From positions 44,871 through 108,870 of the forward strand of contig NZ_JACSMR010000012.1 of NCBI RefSeq assembly GCF_018618755.1: a stretch of 64,000 nucleotides of DNA. The letters are read 5' to 3'. The DNA is from Exiguobacterium sp. s193 (GTDB lineage Bacteria > Bacillota > Bacilli > Exiguobacteriales > Exiguobacteriaceae). The notes beneath the pieces are model-generated. The model was not told the DNA's origin. It saw only the letters and a program-made list of their open reading frames with translations, and searched no databases. Position 1 is the stretch's first letter, and every line of letters begins with the position of its first letter. This document shows, piece after piece, positions 37,966 through 46,885 of the stretch. Made by a program: the position numbers and the translations under genes.

Positions 37966-39018
37966 ATGCAGCAGGTCGCTAATGAAATCACTCAGTTTCG
38001 CGGCACCCATTACGAGTTCGGTCGCGAACAAGGACGGTACGTCAAACAAAATGAATTGCTCCATAACCGGGAAGACAATTGGAAGATTCGCGTTCCGCGC
38101 TTTCAGGTCGACCCGAACGAAACAAAAGAAATGTTCATGCGGTACGTCCCGCACATGTGGGATGAAATTCTCGGACTTCAGGATGAACTCGAACTATCGC
38201 TTGAAGACACGTTACTTCACTTCGGACATTACCGTGTCGAAGGACCGAAAAGCGGCTGCTCCATCATGACAGGCGATAATTTTTTAGTCCGCAATTATGA
38301 TTATCATCCGATGACGTATGACGGACGGTTTTCCGTTTTTCAACCGACCGACGGCGGGTCTGCCATCATCGGTCCCGCGTCCCGCGTGACCGGTCGGATG
38401 GACGGGATGAACGAACACGGTCTTGCGATGGGCTACAACTTCATCAATCGGCGACGCCCCGGGGATGGCTTCGTCAGTTTTATGATTGGTCGAATCATCC
38501 TCGAAACGTGCACATCGGTCGAGGACGCGATTTCGCTCGTCAAAGAATTGCCGCACCGGGGTTCTTTCACCTATGTCGTCCACGACAAGTCGGCCCGCTC
38601 GTTCGTCATCGAAGCGACGGCACGCGACATCGAAGTCCGGGAGACGAATCTCTGTACGAACCACTTTGATCTACTGCAACACGAAAACCGGTTCCATCTC
38701 GATGACTCGAAACGACGGATGATGGAGATGAAGTCGCACCAGCATTTGATTCAAGACGCGGAGTCTGCGTTTCGTCTACTCAACGATACCGATAAAGGTG
38801 TCTTTTCCGAGCTCTATTCCCACTGGGCCGGAACGATTCATACGTCGGCGTACTTCCCGACAGACTTGAAGGTCTGGTTCGCGCTCGGCGGTGACCAACA
38901 ACCGGTCGAGTTCGATTTTCGCGACTGGTTAGCCGGGAACGACTTTGCTCTGAAACGAATTGAAGGAGAACTTGAAACCGACATCCAGTTCGCGAATACG
39001 TTACAGACCTGGCGTTAA
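37966..39018 (+). CDS. C45/choloylglycine-hydrolase-like amidohydrolase
   Basis: The protein has 350 residues. GPKSGCSIMTGDNFLVRNYD places a candidate N-terminal nucleophile Cys at 98 with an R-N-Y-D motif, and GMNEHGLAMGYNFIN follows; these match acyl-CoA:6-aminopenicillanate acyltransferase-like (peptidase C45) proteins. It would have to be processed at Cys 98 to be active; the 97-residue prodomain is of the expected type. Substrate unknown (an acyl amide). AAAGGATGA precedes ATG 37966. Monocistronic. Confidence 0.82.
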   Translation: MQQVANEITQFRGTHYEFGREQGRYVKQNELLHNREDNWKIRVPRFQVDPNETKEMFMRYVPHMWDEILGLQDELELSLEDTLLHFGHYRVEGPKSGCSIMTGDNFLVRNYDYHPMTYDGRFSVFQPTDGGSAIIGPASRVTGRMDGMNEHGLAMGYNFINRRRPGDGFVSFMIGRIILETCTSVEDAISLVKELPHRGSFTYVVHDKSARSFVIEATARDIEVRETNLCTNHFDLLQHENRFHLDDSKRRMMEMKSHQHLIQDAESAFRLLNDTDKGVFSELYSHWAGTIHTSAYFPTDLKVWFALGGDQQPVEFDFRDWLAGNDFALKRIEGELETDIQFANTLQTWR

Positions 39019-39087
39019 AAAAAGCGATGCAAGCGCAACATACATCCTCCGATAAGAAACCAACTGTAGCGCAGGACTTCGTCTAGA

Positions 39088-39130
39088 AAAAAGTACGGGA
39101 GCAGATGTCAAATCTGCTCCCGTACTTTTT
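39088..39130 (+). terminator. Strong terminator between the C45-type hydrolase and acetyltransferase genes
   Basis: Perfect 19-base arms AAAAAGTACGGGAGCAGAT (39088-39106) and the complement (39112-39130), 5-base loop. Symmetric, so it can serve the leftward gene as well. Confidence 0.85.
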
Positions 39131-39165
39131 CTTTTAGCATATGTGTTTAAACCAAACCTGTTCCA

Positions 39166-39642
39166 TTAATCCAACCGTTTTTCCATGTGAAGATCCGTCG
39201 TCACGTACCCTGACGTTTCATAGAGTGCAATCGCCCGTTTGTTGTGGGCAAAGACATGAAGCCCGATGACTTTGATGTTCATCCGCCGCGCGACCTGTTC
39301 AAGCGCGACCATTGCCTGTCGCCCGTAGCCTTTTCCTTGGTGACGTGCGTCAACTGAAAAATCATAAATGAACGCCGTCCGTCCCTGTTTTTTCTCCACG
39401 ACATGAAACCACATCATCCCGACCGGTTCAGCCGTCGATTCATCGACAAGCGAAAAAAGGTAATTGTCTTTTGACGCGCGCCCATCCGGCAAGAGTTGAC
39501 GAAATTCCGTCGTCGACCGCTCGATTGCTTCAGCTTCCACCCACGTTCCGGCTTTCACTTTTTCCGCGGCGTAATCTTCAATTGCAGTCGGTAAATACGT
39601 GTGATATGTCACTTCTGACATCGGTTCAAATCGGATTTTCAT
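39166..39642 (-). CDS. GNAT-family acetyltransferase
   Basis: The protein has 158 residues from ATG 39642, which overlaps the stop of the upstream GNAT gene (ATGA), so it is translationally coupled. FSVDARHQGKGYGRQAMVAL is motif A and LHVFAHNKRAIALYETSGYV is motif B. The ORF can be read 17 codons further upstream but without a ribosome site. Substrate unknown. Confidence 0.84.
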   Translation of the reverse strand: MKIRFEPMSEVTYHTYLPTAIEDYAAEKVKAGTWVEAEAIERSTTEFRQLLPDGRASKDNYLFSLVDESTAEPVGMMWFHVVEKKQGRTAFIYDFSVDARHQGKGYGRQAMVALEQVARRMNIKVIGLHVFAHNKRAIALYETSGYVTTDLHMEKRLD

Positions 39643-40226
39643 CTGTCGTACCCCACTTCCATGCCGCCCGTTGGTTGACTTGCCGATTGCCAATCCTGCG
39701 CAAGCATCGCATAGACGGCGATATCATGATATGTACCATAAAGTCGCTCCGCATCCCGCAAAATCCCTTCTTGCTCGTAACCGAGCCGTTCTGGTATCTT
39801 CCGACTACGTGTATTGTCGACGGCACATTCAATGACAACTCGATTCAAGCCTAACGTCGTGAAACAATACTCGGTAATGAAAGCAACGACAGGCGTCATC
39901 AACCCTTTCCCACGTCCGTTTCCCGTCAAATAATAACCAATCGAGGTCTGCCGTAACGTCTGATTGATTTCGTGTAAAGCGATTGTCCCAATCAGCGCAC
40001 CATCGTAATAAATGCCACAGGCAAATCCGTCTCCGTCCGCATACTGTTTCAGCCATGTCGGAATCACTTCATCGCGGTAGCTTTCAGGTCCCGTCGCTCC
40101 ATCGACCCAGCCGAGCCATTCCCGTAAATGATCACGATTGGTATCGACAAGCGCATATAACGCGTCCGCATCCTGGCGTTCAATCAACTTCAAACTCAAT
40201 TGTTCTGTAATCTGGTGCATGAACAT
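39639..40226 (-). CDS. GNAT-family acetyltransferase, RimJ/RimL type
   Basis: The protein has 195 residues. YLTGNGRGKGLMTPVVAFIT is motif A and VDNTRSRKIPERLGYEQEGI is motif B; the start HQITEQLSLKLIERQDADAL is typical of ribosomal-protein serine/alanine acetyltransferases, as is the LREWLGWVD element. GGGGAG precedes ATG 40226. Followed by a coupled second GNAT gene. A perfect 10-base inverted repeat stands in its leader. Confidence 0.86.
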   Translation of the reverse strand: MFMHQITEQLSLKLIERQDADALYALVDTNRDHLREWLGWVDGATGPESYRDEVIPTWLKQYADGDGFACGIYYDGALIGTIALHEINQTLRQTSIGYYLTGNGRGKGLMTPVVAFITEYCFTTLGLNRVVIECAVDNTRSRKIPERLGYEQEGILRDAERLYGTYHDIAVYAMLAQDWQSASQPTGGMEVGYDR

Positions 40227-40246
40227 CTTTCTTCACTCCCCTATGT

Positions 40247-40271
40247 ACGTCTAAAGCTATACTTTAGACGT
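40247..40271. promoter_or_regulatory. Perfect inverted repeat between the VLRF1 and acetyltransferase genes
   Basis: ACGTCTAAAG (40247-40256) and CTTTAGACGT (40262-40271) with a 5-base centre. No T-run follows in the leftward direction, so it may be an operator for the acetyltransferase pair rather than a terminator of the upstream gene. Confidence 0.5.
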
Positions 40272-40277
40272 CGACCC

Positions 40278-41027
40278 TCAAAAAACCTGCTTGAGAATCT
40301 GTTGCTGTGATGAGTGGGACAAATTTTTGTGAATGACCTGTCTCGGTTTCGTCGTCAGCGCGTTCTCGAGGAAGTTCGCTTGCGACCGTTCTCCGAGAAG
40401 GATGATTTGTTCCCAGCCGAGCGAACGATTCATTTTTTCGACTTCTTGAGCCAGGTTACGGTAAAAACGATCAGCTTGTTCCGCTACACGATTTTGATAC
40501 TCGTCGCTTTGCGTATTACTCGAGGCACTAGAACGCCCACTGCCCCCTTGATAACGACGCCACTCCCCGGTATCGAGATCCAGTTCATAATCGTGCGTCG
40601 CCTCGACTTCACCGAGTCGGACGTCAAGCACCGTCGCTGAATCCAGATGCGTCAACACGATGCCCGTCCGTGGAAACTGCTGATCAAGTACTTCAAGTTG
40701 ATTCAAATTCGGTTTCGGTTGATAACTGACTTCATTCGTCACATCGAGTTGTAAGAAACGGAGCTCATCAAGCGAACCATCGACAGAGACAAAGGCGACG
40801 ATACTCCGCAGTAAATCCGTCCGTTTATTCGCAATTGCTTTTTCGACATGCGTAAATAATCGCTCGATATCTGCTTTCTCATCACCTTGAAGTAACTTTT
40901 TCTTTTCATTCCGTAAGACCGTCTCCCATTGATTCCGTTTTTCCGGAGCCGTATTTAAATAAATCGACAAGACCTTTGATGTACCATCCACTTTTTTTAA
41001 GCGTTCAATATCTTCTCCGAGTCCCAT
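40278..41027 (-). CDS. VLRF1-type (eRF1-like) protein
   Basis: The protein has 249 residues, soluble. SIYLNTAPEKRNQWETVLRN, TGIVLTHLDSATVLDVRLGE and LGWEQIILLGERSQANFLEN fit the bacterial VLRF1/baeRF group of release-factor-like folds (family from memory). Such proteins are thought to act on stalled ribosomes or peptidyl-tRNA. The variable loop RRYQGGSGRSSASSNTQSDE is serine-rich and lies where a catalytic GGQ-like loop would be expected; it contains Q-G-G-S-G rather than GGQ. It follows a permease gene by 14 bases. AGGAGGAA precedes ATG. Confidence 0.65.
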   Translation of the reverse strand: MGLGEDIERLKKVDGTSKVLSIYLNTAPEKRNQWETVLRNEKKKLLQGDEKADIERLFTHVEKAIANKRTDLLRSIVAFVSVDGSLDELRFLQLDVTNEVSYQPKPNLNQLEVLDQQFPRTGIVLTHLDSATVLDVRLGEVEATHDYELDLDTGEWRRYQGGSGRSSASSNTQSDEYQNRVAEQADRFYRNLAQEVEKMNRSLGWEQIILLGERSQANFLENALTTKPRQVIHKNLSHSSQQQILKQVF

Positions 41028-41041
41028 GATGTGTTCCTCCT

Positions 41042-42211
41042 TTAATAGATGAATGACGCTAAAATACCGGTGATGAAGACGGATGTGATCGTGACGGTCG
41101 AGAAGCCGGCAACGACCATTTTCGGTAAGATTTCGTCTTCAATGATTTGGACCTCGTCTTCCGTCTCCCCGATATTTTTAGCTGCTTCCTGACTGAGAAT
41201 CAAGGTACCTGGAAAACCATATAGTGACGTCAAACCGATTGCGATTGCCATCGAATAGGAATATCCGAGAAATTTCCCGGCAAGCATCGCAAACAACACG
41301 ATTCCGAGCACACCGAGGATAAAGGCAATCAACAGTGGCACAAACAGTTCGACGAGATCCGCAAATGACGTAGTCGCGAGTGGTCCGAAGATGATCAACA
41401 GAATCGCAAGCATCATCAAGCCGTAGGCATCGATTCCGTTTAGGACGTTTGGCTTTAAGACACCGGTCGCCCGCAAGGCAATCCCGAGCAGTAAGGCGAT
41501 GACAAACGTATTGAGCCAGCCGTTCGTCAAGCCGCTGAGGAACGACGAGACGATGACGACGACACCGACGACAAACAACGTCCCGGCTGTCGTCTGGAAC
41601 GGTTCCGGTAAAATCGTCTGTTTCTCGGATGTTTCCGACGGATCGAGGGCCGCTTTTCGGGTGATACTGCCATCCCGGACACCATCCCGAATCCGTAACG
41701 CTTCCTTCCGTAAGATGACCGACGTCAGCGGAAAACCAATCAGTCCTTGTAAGGCGGCAATCAAGACGGGAAAGACGGCGACAGAAATTAATCCCGCATT
41801 CAAGGCCTGTTCCTGGACGATGATGACGGAAATCGTCCCACCACTGACGGCAGCAATTGCACTGAGGACATAATTCGTATCAAGGAACAGACGTCCGATC
41901 GTAAAGAGCAACACACTGATCCCGATGACGGCTGATACCCCAATCAGAAATGTTTTCCACTGCCGTTTGAATTCCTCGAGACTGATGAGTGTCCCAAGGT
42001 GGACGATGATCATCCCGACGACCGTTTGCCCGAGTGGCAACAGGGACGACGTCGGCAAGAGATCTTCCGGGAACAGGTTCGTCTTAAAGCCGATCAAAAA
42101 GATGATCGAAGCGACAAATAAAGAGGATAATAAGGCCTTCGTTTTTTTCGAGATATAATCACTGACCGTCCAAATGAGCATGATGATTGTAAAGGCGATG
42201 ATTGGTTGCAT
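41042..42211 (-). CDS. Multi-pass membrane transporter-like protein (GltS-like)
   Basis: The protein has 389 residues and about eleven helices, with an acidic loop EDEVQIIEDEILPK before the last one. AVSGGTISVIIVQEQA and YGFPGTLILSQEAAKN stand where the two re-entrant or discontinuous helices of the glutamate-symporter-type permeases would lie. The general resemblance is to Na+/glutamate symporter GltS-like proteins, not a firm match. AGGAGGAAG precedes ATG 42211. First gene of a two-gene operon with the VLRF1 protein. Confidence 0.6.
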   Translation of the reverse strand: MQPIIAFTIIMLIWTVSDYISKKTKALLSSLFVASIIFLIGFKTNLFPEDLLPTSSLLPLGQTVVGMIIVHLGTLISLEEFKRQWKTFLIGVSAVIGISVLLFTIGRLFLDTNYVLSAIAAVSGGTISVIIVQEQALNAGLISVAVFPVLIAALQGLIGFPLTSVILRKEALRIRDGVRDGSITRKAALDPSETSEKQTILPEPFQTTAGTLFVVGVVVIVSSFLSGLTNGWLNTFVIALLLGIALRATGVLKPNVLNGIDAYGLMMLAILLIIFGPLATTSFADLVELFVPLLIAFILGVLGIVLFAMLAGKFLGYSYSMAIAIGLTSLYGFPGTLILSQEAAKNIGETEDEVQIIEDEILPKMVVAGFSTVTITSVFITGILASFIY

Positions 42212-42427
42212 GTTGCTTCCTCCTATTCAGGAGCGAATGAGGGACATGGCAGTTCGAATGAACGACGGCTGTTTCGTCGGAGAGGGTTCAAAGAGGACTA
42301 TACACGATAGTTTATTTTACCCGATTCCATTGAAGACTAACGAACATGGAAGGATCGCTTGGCTTTTTATTTTTTTAAAAATTGGGGAAAGGATAGGTAT
42401 CGTGCCTAAATCAGAAGGAGGGAGTTC

Positions 42428-43570
42428 ATGTCTGCCCTGATTTCGAACCGGTCTTTTCGGATTGGATTACTCATCTTACTGTCATTGTCTATCATCTTCA
42501 TGGCACGCCAAGTCGATTTTTTGTTTTATCCGCTGTTCGTCTTGTTTACAACGATTTTTACCCCGTTCATCATCGCCGGTATTCTCTTTTACCTGTCCGT
42601 CGGTTTCGTCGATACACTCGAACGACGCCTGCGTTCACGCAAACTGGCGATTTTCATCGTTTTGGTATCGTTACTTGCGCTCGTCACCCTGTTCCTTTTG
42701 ACCTTATTCCCACTCATCACAAAACAGCTTTTTGCCTTCATCAATGCCGTACCCGATTTTGCAGAACGGCTCTATTCCCGGTCCTTATCGCTTTTTAAAA
42801 CATATGGCACATCCATCCCATCAATCGAAAACCAATTGCCCACTGTAGAAAGTACGATAAAAAGTGTAACCGCTATCCTCGGAAACGTCTTTTCCTCGAT
42901 TGCCGGCTCAATCCTTTGGTTAATCCGGTTAGTCGCTTCGACGATTTTTACGTTATTTATCGCTCTGTTCCTGTACGTCTTCATGTTGGTCGACGGGAAA
43001 AAATTACCGAACGCGCTTGTCCAGCTCATCCCGATCAGTTACCGCAAGGAAGCCCTGCTGATTTTAACAGACATGAACGGGACGATTCGCTCTTATGTCC
43101 GGGCGCAATTGATCGTCTGTACGTTCGTCGGGACTCTCGCGACACTCGTCCTCTGGTGGCTCGATGTTCCGTACTTCTTACCGCTTGGTCTGTTCATCTT
43201 CGCAACAAACATCATTCCGTACCTCGGTCCGTTCCTCGGTGCGGCACCGGCTGTCTTGATCGGCTTCTTGGATGAACCGATCAAAGGATTGTATGTCATC
43301 ATCGGCATCACGATTGTCCAGCAGCTTGATGCCAATGTCATTTCCCCGCTCGTTCAGGGAAAATCCTTGAAGGTCCATCCGATTACGATTACGGTCGTCC
43401 TGCTCGTCGCCGGTCAACTGGCCGGCATTCTCGGGATGTTGCTCGCCGTCCCGTTTTATGCTGTCGCGAAGGTGACGGTCCTCAACATCATTAAACTCGC
43501 GCAACTCCGGAAAATGGCGTTACGGACGGACAAACCAGTTCCGGATCGTGTCCCGGAAGATCCAACCTAA
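42428..43570 (+). CDS. AI-2E family transporter
   Basis: The protein has 380 residues and about eight helices. FATNIIPYLGPFLGAAPAVL and PLVQGKSLKVHPITITVVLL are signature blocks of the AI-2E (PF01594) family of exporters and Na+(Li+)/H+ antiporter-like proteins. AGAAGGAGGG precedes ATG 42428. Its last 51 bases overlap, in antisense, the 3' end of the DedA gene on the other strand. The role here cannot be fixed: small-molecule export or ion exchange. Confidence 0.85.
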   Translation: MSALISNRSFRIGLLILLSLSIIFMARQVDFLFYPLFVLFTTIFTPFIIAGILFYLSVGFVDTLERRLRSRKLAIFIVLVSLLALVTLFLLTLFPLITKQLFAFINAVPDFAERLYSRSLSLFKTYGTSIPSIENQLPTVESTIKSVTAILGNVFSSIAGSILWLIRLVASTIFTLFIALFLYVFMLVDGKKLPNALVQLIPISYRKEALLILTDMNGTIRSYVRAQLIVCTFVGTLATLVLWWLDVPYFLPLGLFIFATNIIPYLGPFLGAAPAVLIGFLDEPIKGLYVIIGITIVQQLDANVISPLVQGKSLKVHPITITVVLLVAGQLAGILGMLLAVPFYAVAKVTVLNIIKLAQLRKMALRTDKPVPDRVPEDPT

Positions 43571-44086
43571 CAAGCAGGACAGGATCAGTAGTCCGGGTAA
43601 TAAGATGACACCGCCATGCGTCGCCCACCACGTCGAAAAGCGGTTCAACAGACCATAAGCGCCGAGCAGGTTAACGAGAATCGTCCAGAGCAGCGCATAG
43701 ACGCCGGTTCCGGCTAACGTCACGAGCACGTAGGGGCGAAACGGATAGGCGAGCAGTCCTGCCATATAATGAATCGGACGCCGGACACCGGGCAGGAAAA
43801 ACGACATCGCGATGGCGACTGTCCCTTTTTCCTGTAAAATCACTTCGGCTTTTGCGAGATGCTTATTGGTCAATAACTTTTGAAAAACGGGAAGTTCGCG
43901 AAACATACGGGGGATGCCGTAAAACAGATTAAAACACACGAAACACGCGGACCAGACCGATAAGAAAATCAAGAGGAGGCCTTGACCCTGACGTAACCAG
44001 CTGCTGATTTGACGGATGACGAGCAAATCATCCGAAATCGGGATGAACAAGATACTCGAGATGAAGCGGATCCACTCCGAAAACAT
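43520..44086 (-). CDS. DedA-family membrane protein
   Basis: The protein has 188 residues with several helices. SFFLPGVRRPIHYMAGLLAY matches the F-x-R-x-x-P-x-x-x-x-x-A-G block of the DedA/VTT family, in which related proteins act as lipid scramblases or support membrane potential. GGGAGGGAA precedes ATG 44086. Divergent from the cardiolipin synthase gene, so both may be part of membrane lipid management. Its 3' end overlaps the convergent AI-2E gene. Confidence 0.85.
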   Translation of the reverse strand: MFSEWIRFISSILFIPISDDLLVIRQISSWLRQGQGLLLIFLSVWSACFVCFNLFYGIPRMFRELPVFQKLLTNKHLAKAEVILQEKGTVAIAMSFFLPGVRRPIHYMAGLLAYPFRPYVLVTLAGTGVYALLWTILVNLLGAYGLLNRFSTWWATHGGVILLPGLLILSCLLGWIFRDTIRNWFVRP

Positions 44087-44141
44087 ATTGTCTTCCCTCC
44101 CACCCTAAGTCATTCTCTCTGAAAACGAGGTGTTCGTATTG

Positions 44142-45581
44142 ATGGACTATACCCTAATCTTGCCGGTTTTGCTCTATATCGTATTGATTGCCAACGTCGC
44201 TGCGGCAATCGCCATCCTGTTTTTCGAACGGCGCGACGTCAGTGCCACCTGGGCCTGGCTGATGATTCTCTTTTTCTTACCCGTCATCGGCTTTTTGATT
44301 TACTTATTGTTTGGCCGGTCGTTGAAACAAGAGACGTTTTATCACGTCCCGGAAGAAAAACGGGAAGCACGGGAACAGCTACTGACGGAACAAACGCAGG
44401 ACGCGGTTTTACCCGGAACTCCACTTTATCCGTACCGTAAACTGATTGCGGCGAACCGGTCGTCAGGTGCCCTGTTGACGGAAGCGACCGATGTCCGGAC
44501 GCTGTTCGATGGACACCAGAAATTTGATACGTTAGTTGCCGACATCGAGAGCGCGCAAGTCGAAATCAATATCCAATACTTCATCTTAAAACGTGATCCG
44601 CTCGGCGACCGTCTACTGAACGCTTTGTTTGAACAGGCAAAACGCGGTGTCAAAGTCCGGATTCTGTATGACGCCGTCGGCTCGTGGAAACTAAAAGCGA
44701 AGGACTTCGCGGCGTTCAAACAAGACGGTGGTGAAGTCCGCTCCTTCTTCTCTTCGCCGCTCGGTATCTTCAACCTGCGGATCAACAACCGGAATCACCG
44801 GAAACTCTGTACGATTGACCGGCAAATCGGCTACATCGGCGGCTTTAACGTCGGATCGGAATACCTCGGAGAAGACGAACAGTTCGGTTACTGGCGCGAT
44901 ACACATCTGCGGGTCCTCGGCCCCGTCGTCGAAGAACTCGAATTTCACTTTGAACAGGACTGGGACGCCGCGAGCCGTGAGCGAACCGATTGGTCAACGG
45001 CTCCGATTCCGCTGTTAGCTTGTTCGACAGACCGAGTCCCGACTCAAATCGTGACGTCCGGTCCAACGTCGGAAACGGAATACTTGAAAAATATGCTGAT
45101 TCAAATGATCCATACGGCGGAAAAATCGATTTATATTCAGTCGCCCTACTTCATTCCGGATGCCAGTTTCATGGATGCCTGCCGGATTGCCCTCGCTTCC
45201 GGTGTTTCTCTTAAAATCATGATTCCGAACCAGCCGGACCATCCGTTCGTCTACTGGGCGACCTATGCGGCGGTCGGCGAATTGATTCAACATGGGGCGG
45301 AAGTTCACACGTATGAGATTGGCTTCATGCATGCGAAGACGATTGTCGTCGACGGAAAAATCGCCTCCGTCGGAACAACGAATATCGATGCCCGGAGCTT
45401 CCGGTTGAACTTCGAGATGAATGCGATTTTGTATGATGCGGCGATCGCCGAAGAACTGGAACTGCTCTTTTTATCGGACGTCGCCGATAGTAGCTTATTG
45501 ACCCGGGAAAAATACGCTGCCCGTCCGCGGATGATCCGTTTTAAGGAAAGTATCTCGCGTCTGTTGTCGCCGATCTTATAA
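44142..45581 (+). CDS. cls: Cardiolipin synthase
   Basis: The protein has 479 residues. Two N-terminal helices, then two phospholipase D-type HKD motifs: NHRKLCTIDRQIGYIGGFN and HAKTIVVDGKIASVGTTN. It joins two phosphatidylglycerol molecules to make cardiolipin at the membrane. I take ATG 44142 with GAGGTG 9 bases before; TTG 44139 is an alternative. It is divergent from dedA and followed by the intergenic motif array at 45642-45771. Confidence 0.92.
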   Translation: MDYTLILPVLLYIVLIANVAAAIAILFFERRDVSATWAWLMILFFLPVIGFLIYLLFGRSLKQETFYHVPEEKREAREQLLTEQTQDAVLPGTPLYPYRKLIAANRSSGALLTEATDVRTLFDGHQKFDTLVADIESAQVEINIQYFILKRDPLGDRLLNALFEQAKRGVKVRILYDAVGSWKLKAKDFAAFKQDGGEVRSFFSSPLGIFNLRINNRNHRKLCTIDRQIGYIGGFNVGSEYLGEDEQFGYWRDTHLRVLGPVVEELEFHFEQDWDAASRERTDWSTAPIPLLACSTDRVPTQIVTSGPTSETEYLKNMLIQMIHTAEKSIYIQSPYFIPDASFMDACRIALASGVSLKIMIPNQPDHPFVYWATYAAVGELIQHGAEVHTYEIGFMHAKTIVVDGKIASVGTTNIDARSFRLNFEMNAILYDAAIAEELELLFLSDVADSSLLTREKYAARPRMIRFKESISRLLSPIL

Positions 45582-45641
45582 CGTTAAAAAAAGGAACAAG
45601 CAGCATTTAATGGAATAACTAAACAGATGGACTGCAAATCA

Positions 45642-45771
45642 TAAACTAACTCATTTCTGGCTAAACATACTCATTTTGAGTGATTTTGAGTATGTTTAGC
45701 GTATTTGACTATGTTTAATGCGTTCATTTTTCTTCTAAACTGATTCATTTGTAATAAAATGAGTATGTTTA
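45642..45771. repeat. Six copies of a 15-base motif in both orientations
   Basis: Forward copies related to TAAACATACTCATTT: 45642-45656, 45662-45676 and 45736-45750. Reverse copies related to AAATGAGTATGTTTA: 45684-45698, 45703-45717 and 45757-45771. The pairs form two palindromes, one with perfect 13-base arms (CTAAACATACTCA 45661-45673 and complement 45687-45699). The array fills most of the 239-base gap upstream of the HAD phosphatase gene. A multi-site operator is the likeliest reading; no T-run follows. Confidence 0.75.
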
Positions 45772-45820
45772 ATGGCATGGAGTGACGTACTGACTACATT
45801 CATGACGGGAGATATACACG

Positions 45821-46345
45821 ATGAAAAACATAGAAGCCGTATTTTTAGATCGGGACGGTACCATCGGAGGCGACTCTACCATCCACTACCCGGGAGAATT
45901 TAAACTGTTTCCGTATAGCGCTTCAGAAATCAACCGCTTGAAAAAATCTCGAATCCAACTGTTCTCATTCACCAATCAGCCCGGCATCTCGAAAGGGGTA
46001 GCAACGATCGACGACTTTCAACGGGAACTGACCGGGTTTGGTTTTGATGATGTGTACATATGTCCCCACCATCCACATGAAGGATGTCCGTGTCGGAAGC
46101 CAGATATCGGTATGTTATCGGAAGCACAAAAAGATCATAATTTGAATTTGGAAAACTGTGTCGTCATCGGCGATCGTTGGACGGATATGCTCGCGGCAGC
46201 GAAAGCAGGTTGTATTAAAATTTTAGTCCGGACAGGGGCTGGCGAAGTCTCGTTACGCGACCATCATCATGAAATGGAGAAGCTTTCCATCGATTACATT
46301 GCTGAAGATTTACCGGATGCCGTCCACTGGTTAATGCAAAATTAA
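45821..46345 (+). CDS. HAD-IIIA phosphatase, GmhB/HisB-N type
   Basis: The protein has 174 residues. Motif I FLDRDGTIGG, motif II SFTNQPGISK, motif III RKPDIGML, motif IV VVIGDRWTDMLAA; the zinc loop CPHHPHEGCPC is as in GmhB and histidinol phosphatase. Likely a small-molecule phosphatase of the cytosol; the substrate is not readable. GGGAG precedes ATG 45821. The motif array upstream suggests its own regulation. A Nudix gene follows 30 bases later, probably in the same transcript. Confidence 0.87.
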   Translation: MKNIEAVFLDRDGTIGGDSTIHYPGEFKLFPYSASEINRLKKSRIQLFSFTNQPGISKGVATIDDFQRELTGFGFDDVYICPHHPHEGCPCRKPDIGMLSEAQKDHNLNLENCVVIGDRWTDMLAAAKAGCIKILVRTGAGEVSLRDHHHEMEKLSIDYIAEDLPDAVHWLMQN

Positions 46346-46375
46346 AACAGGACGATTTTTTAAAGGAAGTGTACC

Positions 46376-46783
46376 ATGACATATCCGAGACATTCACTTT
46401 TGGAAGGTGCCGTCGTCCTTGATGCACAAGGAAAAATCCTGCTCATCAAAGGACCACGACGCGGATGGGAATTTCCGGGTGGCATTATTGAGCTCGGTGA
46501 AACCATCGAAGACGGAATCATCCGGGAAGTGAAAGAAGAGTCCGGTATTGACATTGAAGTGATTCGATTTTGTGGCATCTATCAAAACGTCAGCGAGCAG
46601 GTGTGTGCGACGTGTTGGCTAGCAAAAGCAATTGGTGGTACACCGCAAACGAGCAGCGAAAGTCTGGAAGTTTGCTTTTTCCGTTTAGAAGAAGTTTTAG
46701 ACATGGTGACCTGGTCAAACTTTCGGGAACGAATCCTCAAAGTATTAAACGAAGCGGAACAACCCTTTTTTGTCCCTTTTTAA
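46376..46783 (+). CDS. Nudix hydrolase
   Basis: The protein has 135 residues. GGIIELGETIEDGIIREVKE followed by ESG is the Nudix box (about residues 38-60: G-x5-E-x7-R-E-x2-E-E-x-G). It hydrolyses a nucleoside diphosphate linked to another group; which one is unknown. AGGAAG precedes ATG 46376. Downstream of the HAD phosphatase and before a terminator, so the two form a small house-cleaning operon. Confidence 0.88.
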   Translation: MTYPRHSLLEGAVVLDAQGKILLIKGPRRGWEFPGGIIELGETIEDGIIREVKEESGIDIEVIRFCGIYQNVSEQVCATCWLAKAIGGTPQTSSESLEVCFFRLEEVLDMVTWSNFRERILKVLNEAEQPFFVPF

Positions 46784-46810
46784 ACCGTAGCAGCATCTAC
46801 ACAATTAAGT

Positions 46811-46853
46811 AAGGCATCCACCGCGCCGGATGCTTCCGTGCGATGGATGCCTT
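46811..46853. terminator. Terminator between convergent Nudix genes
   Basis: AAGGCATCCA (46811-46820) and TGGATGCCTT (46844-46853), with an inner CGC/GCG pair. A weak T tract follows on the right. Confidence 0.65.
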
Positions 46854-46885
46854 TGTTTACGGAACAATTCTTTTGATGGCGTTAG

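Noticed and set aside
42174..42440. 88-codon rightward frame before the AI-2E gene
   Set aside because: No ribosome site and unlikely amino-acid content; it begins inside the convergent permease gene on the other strand.
45661..45699. Intrinsic terminator after cls
   Set aside because: The arms are perfect but no T-run follows, and four further motif copies lie around it, so an operator array explains it better.
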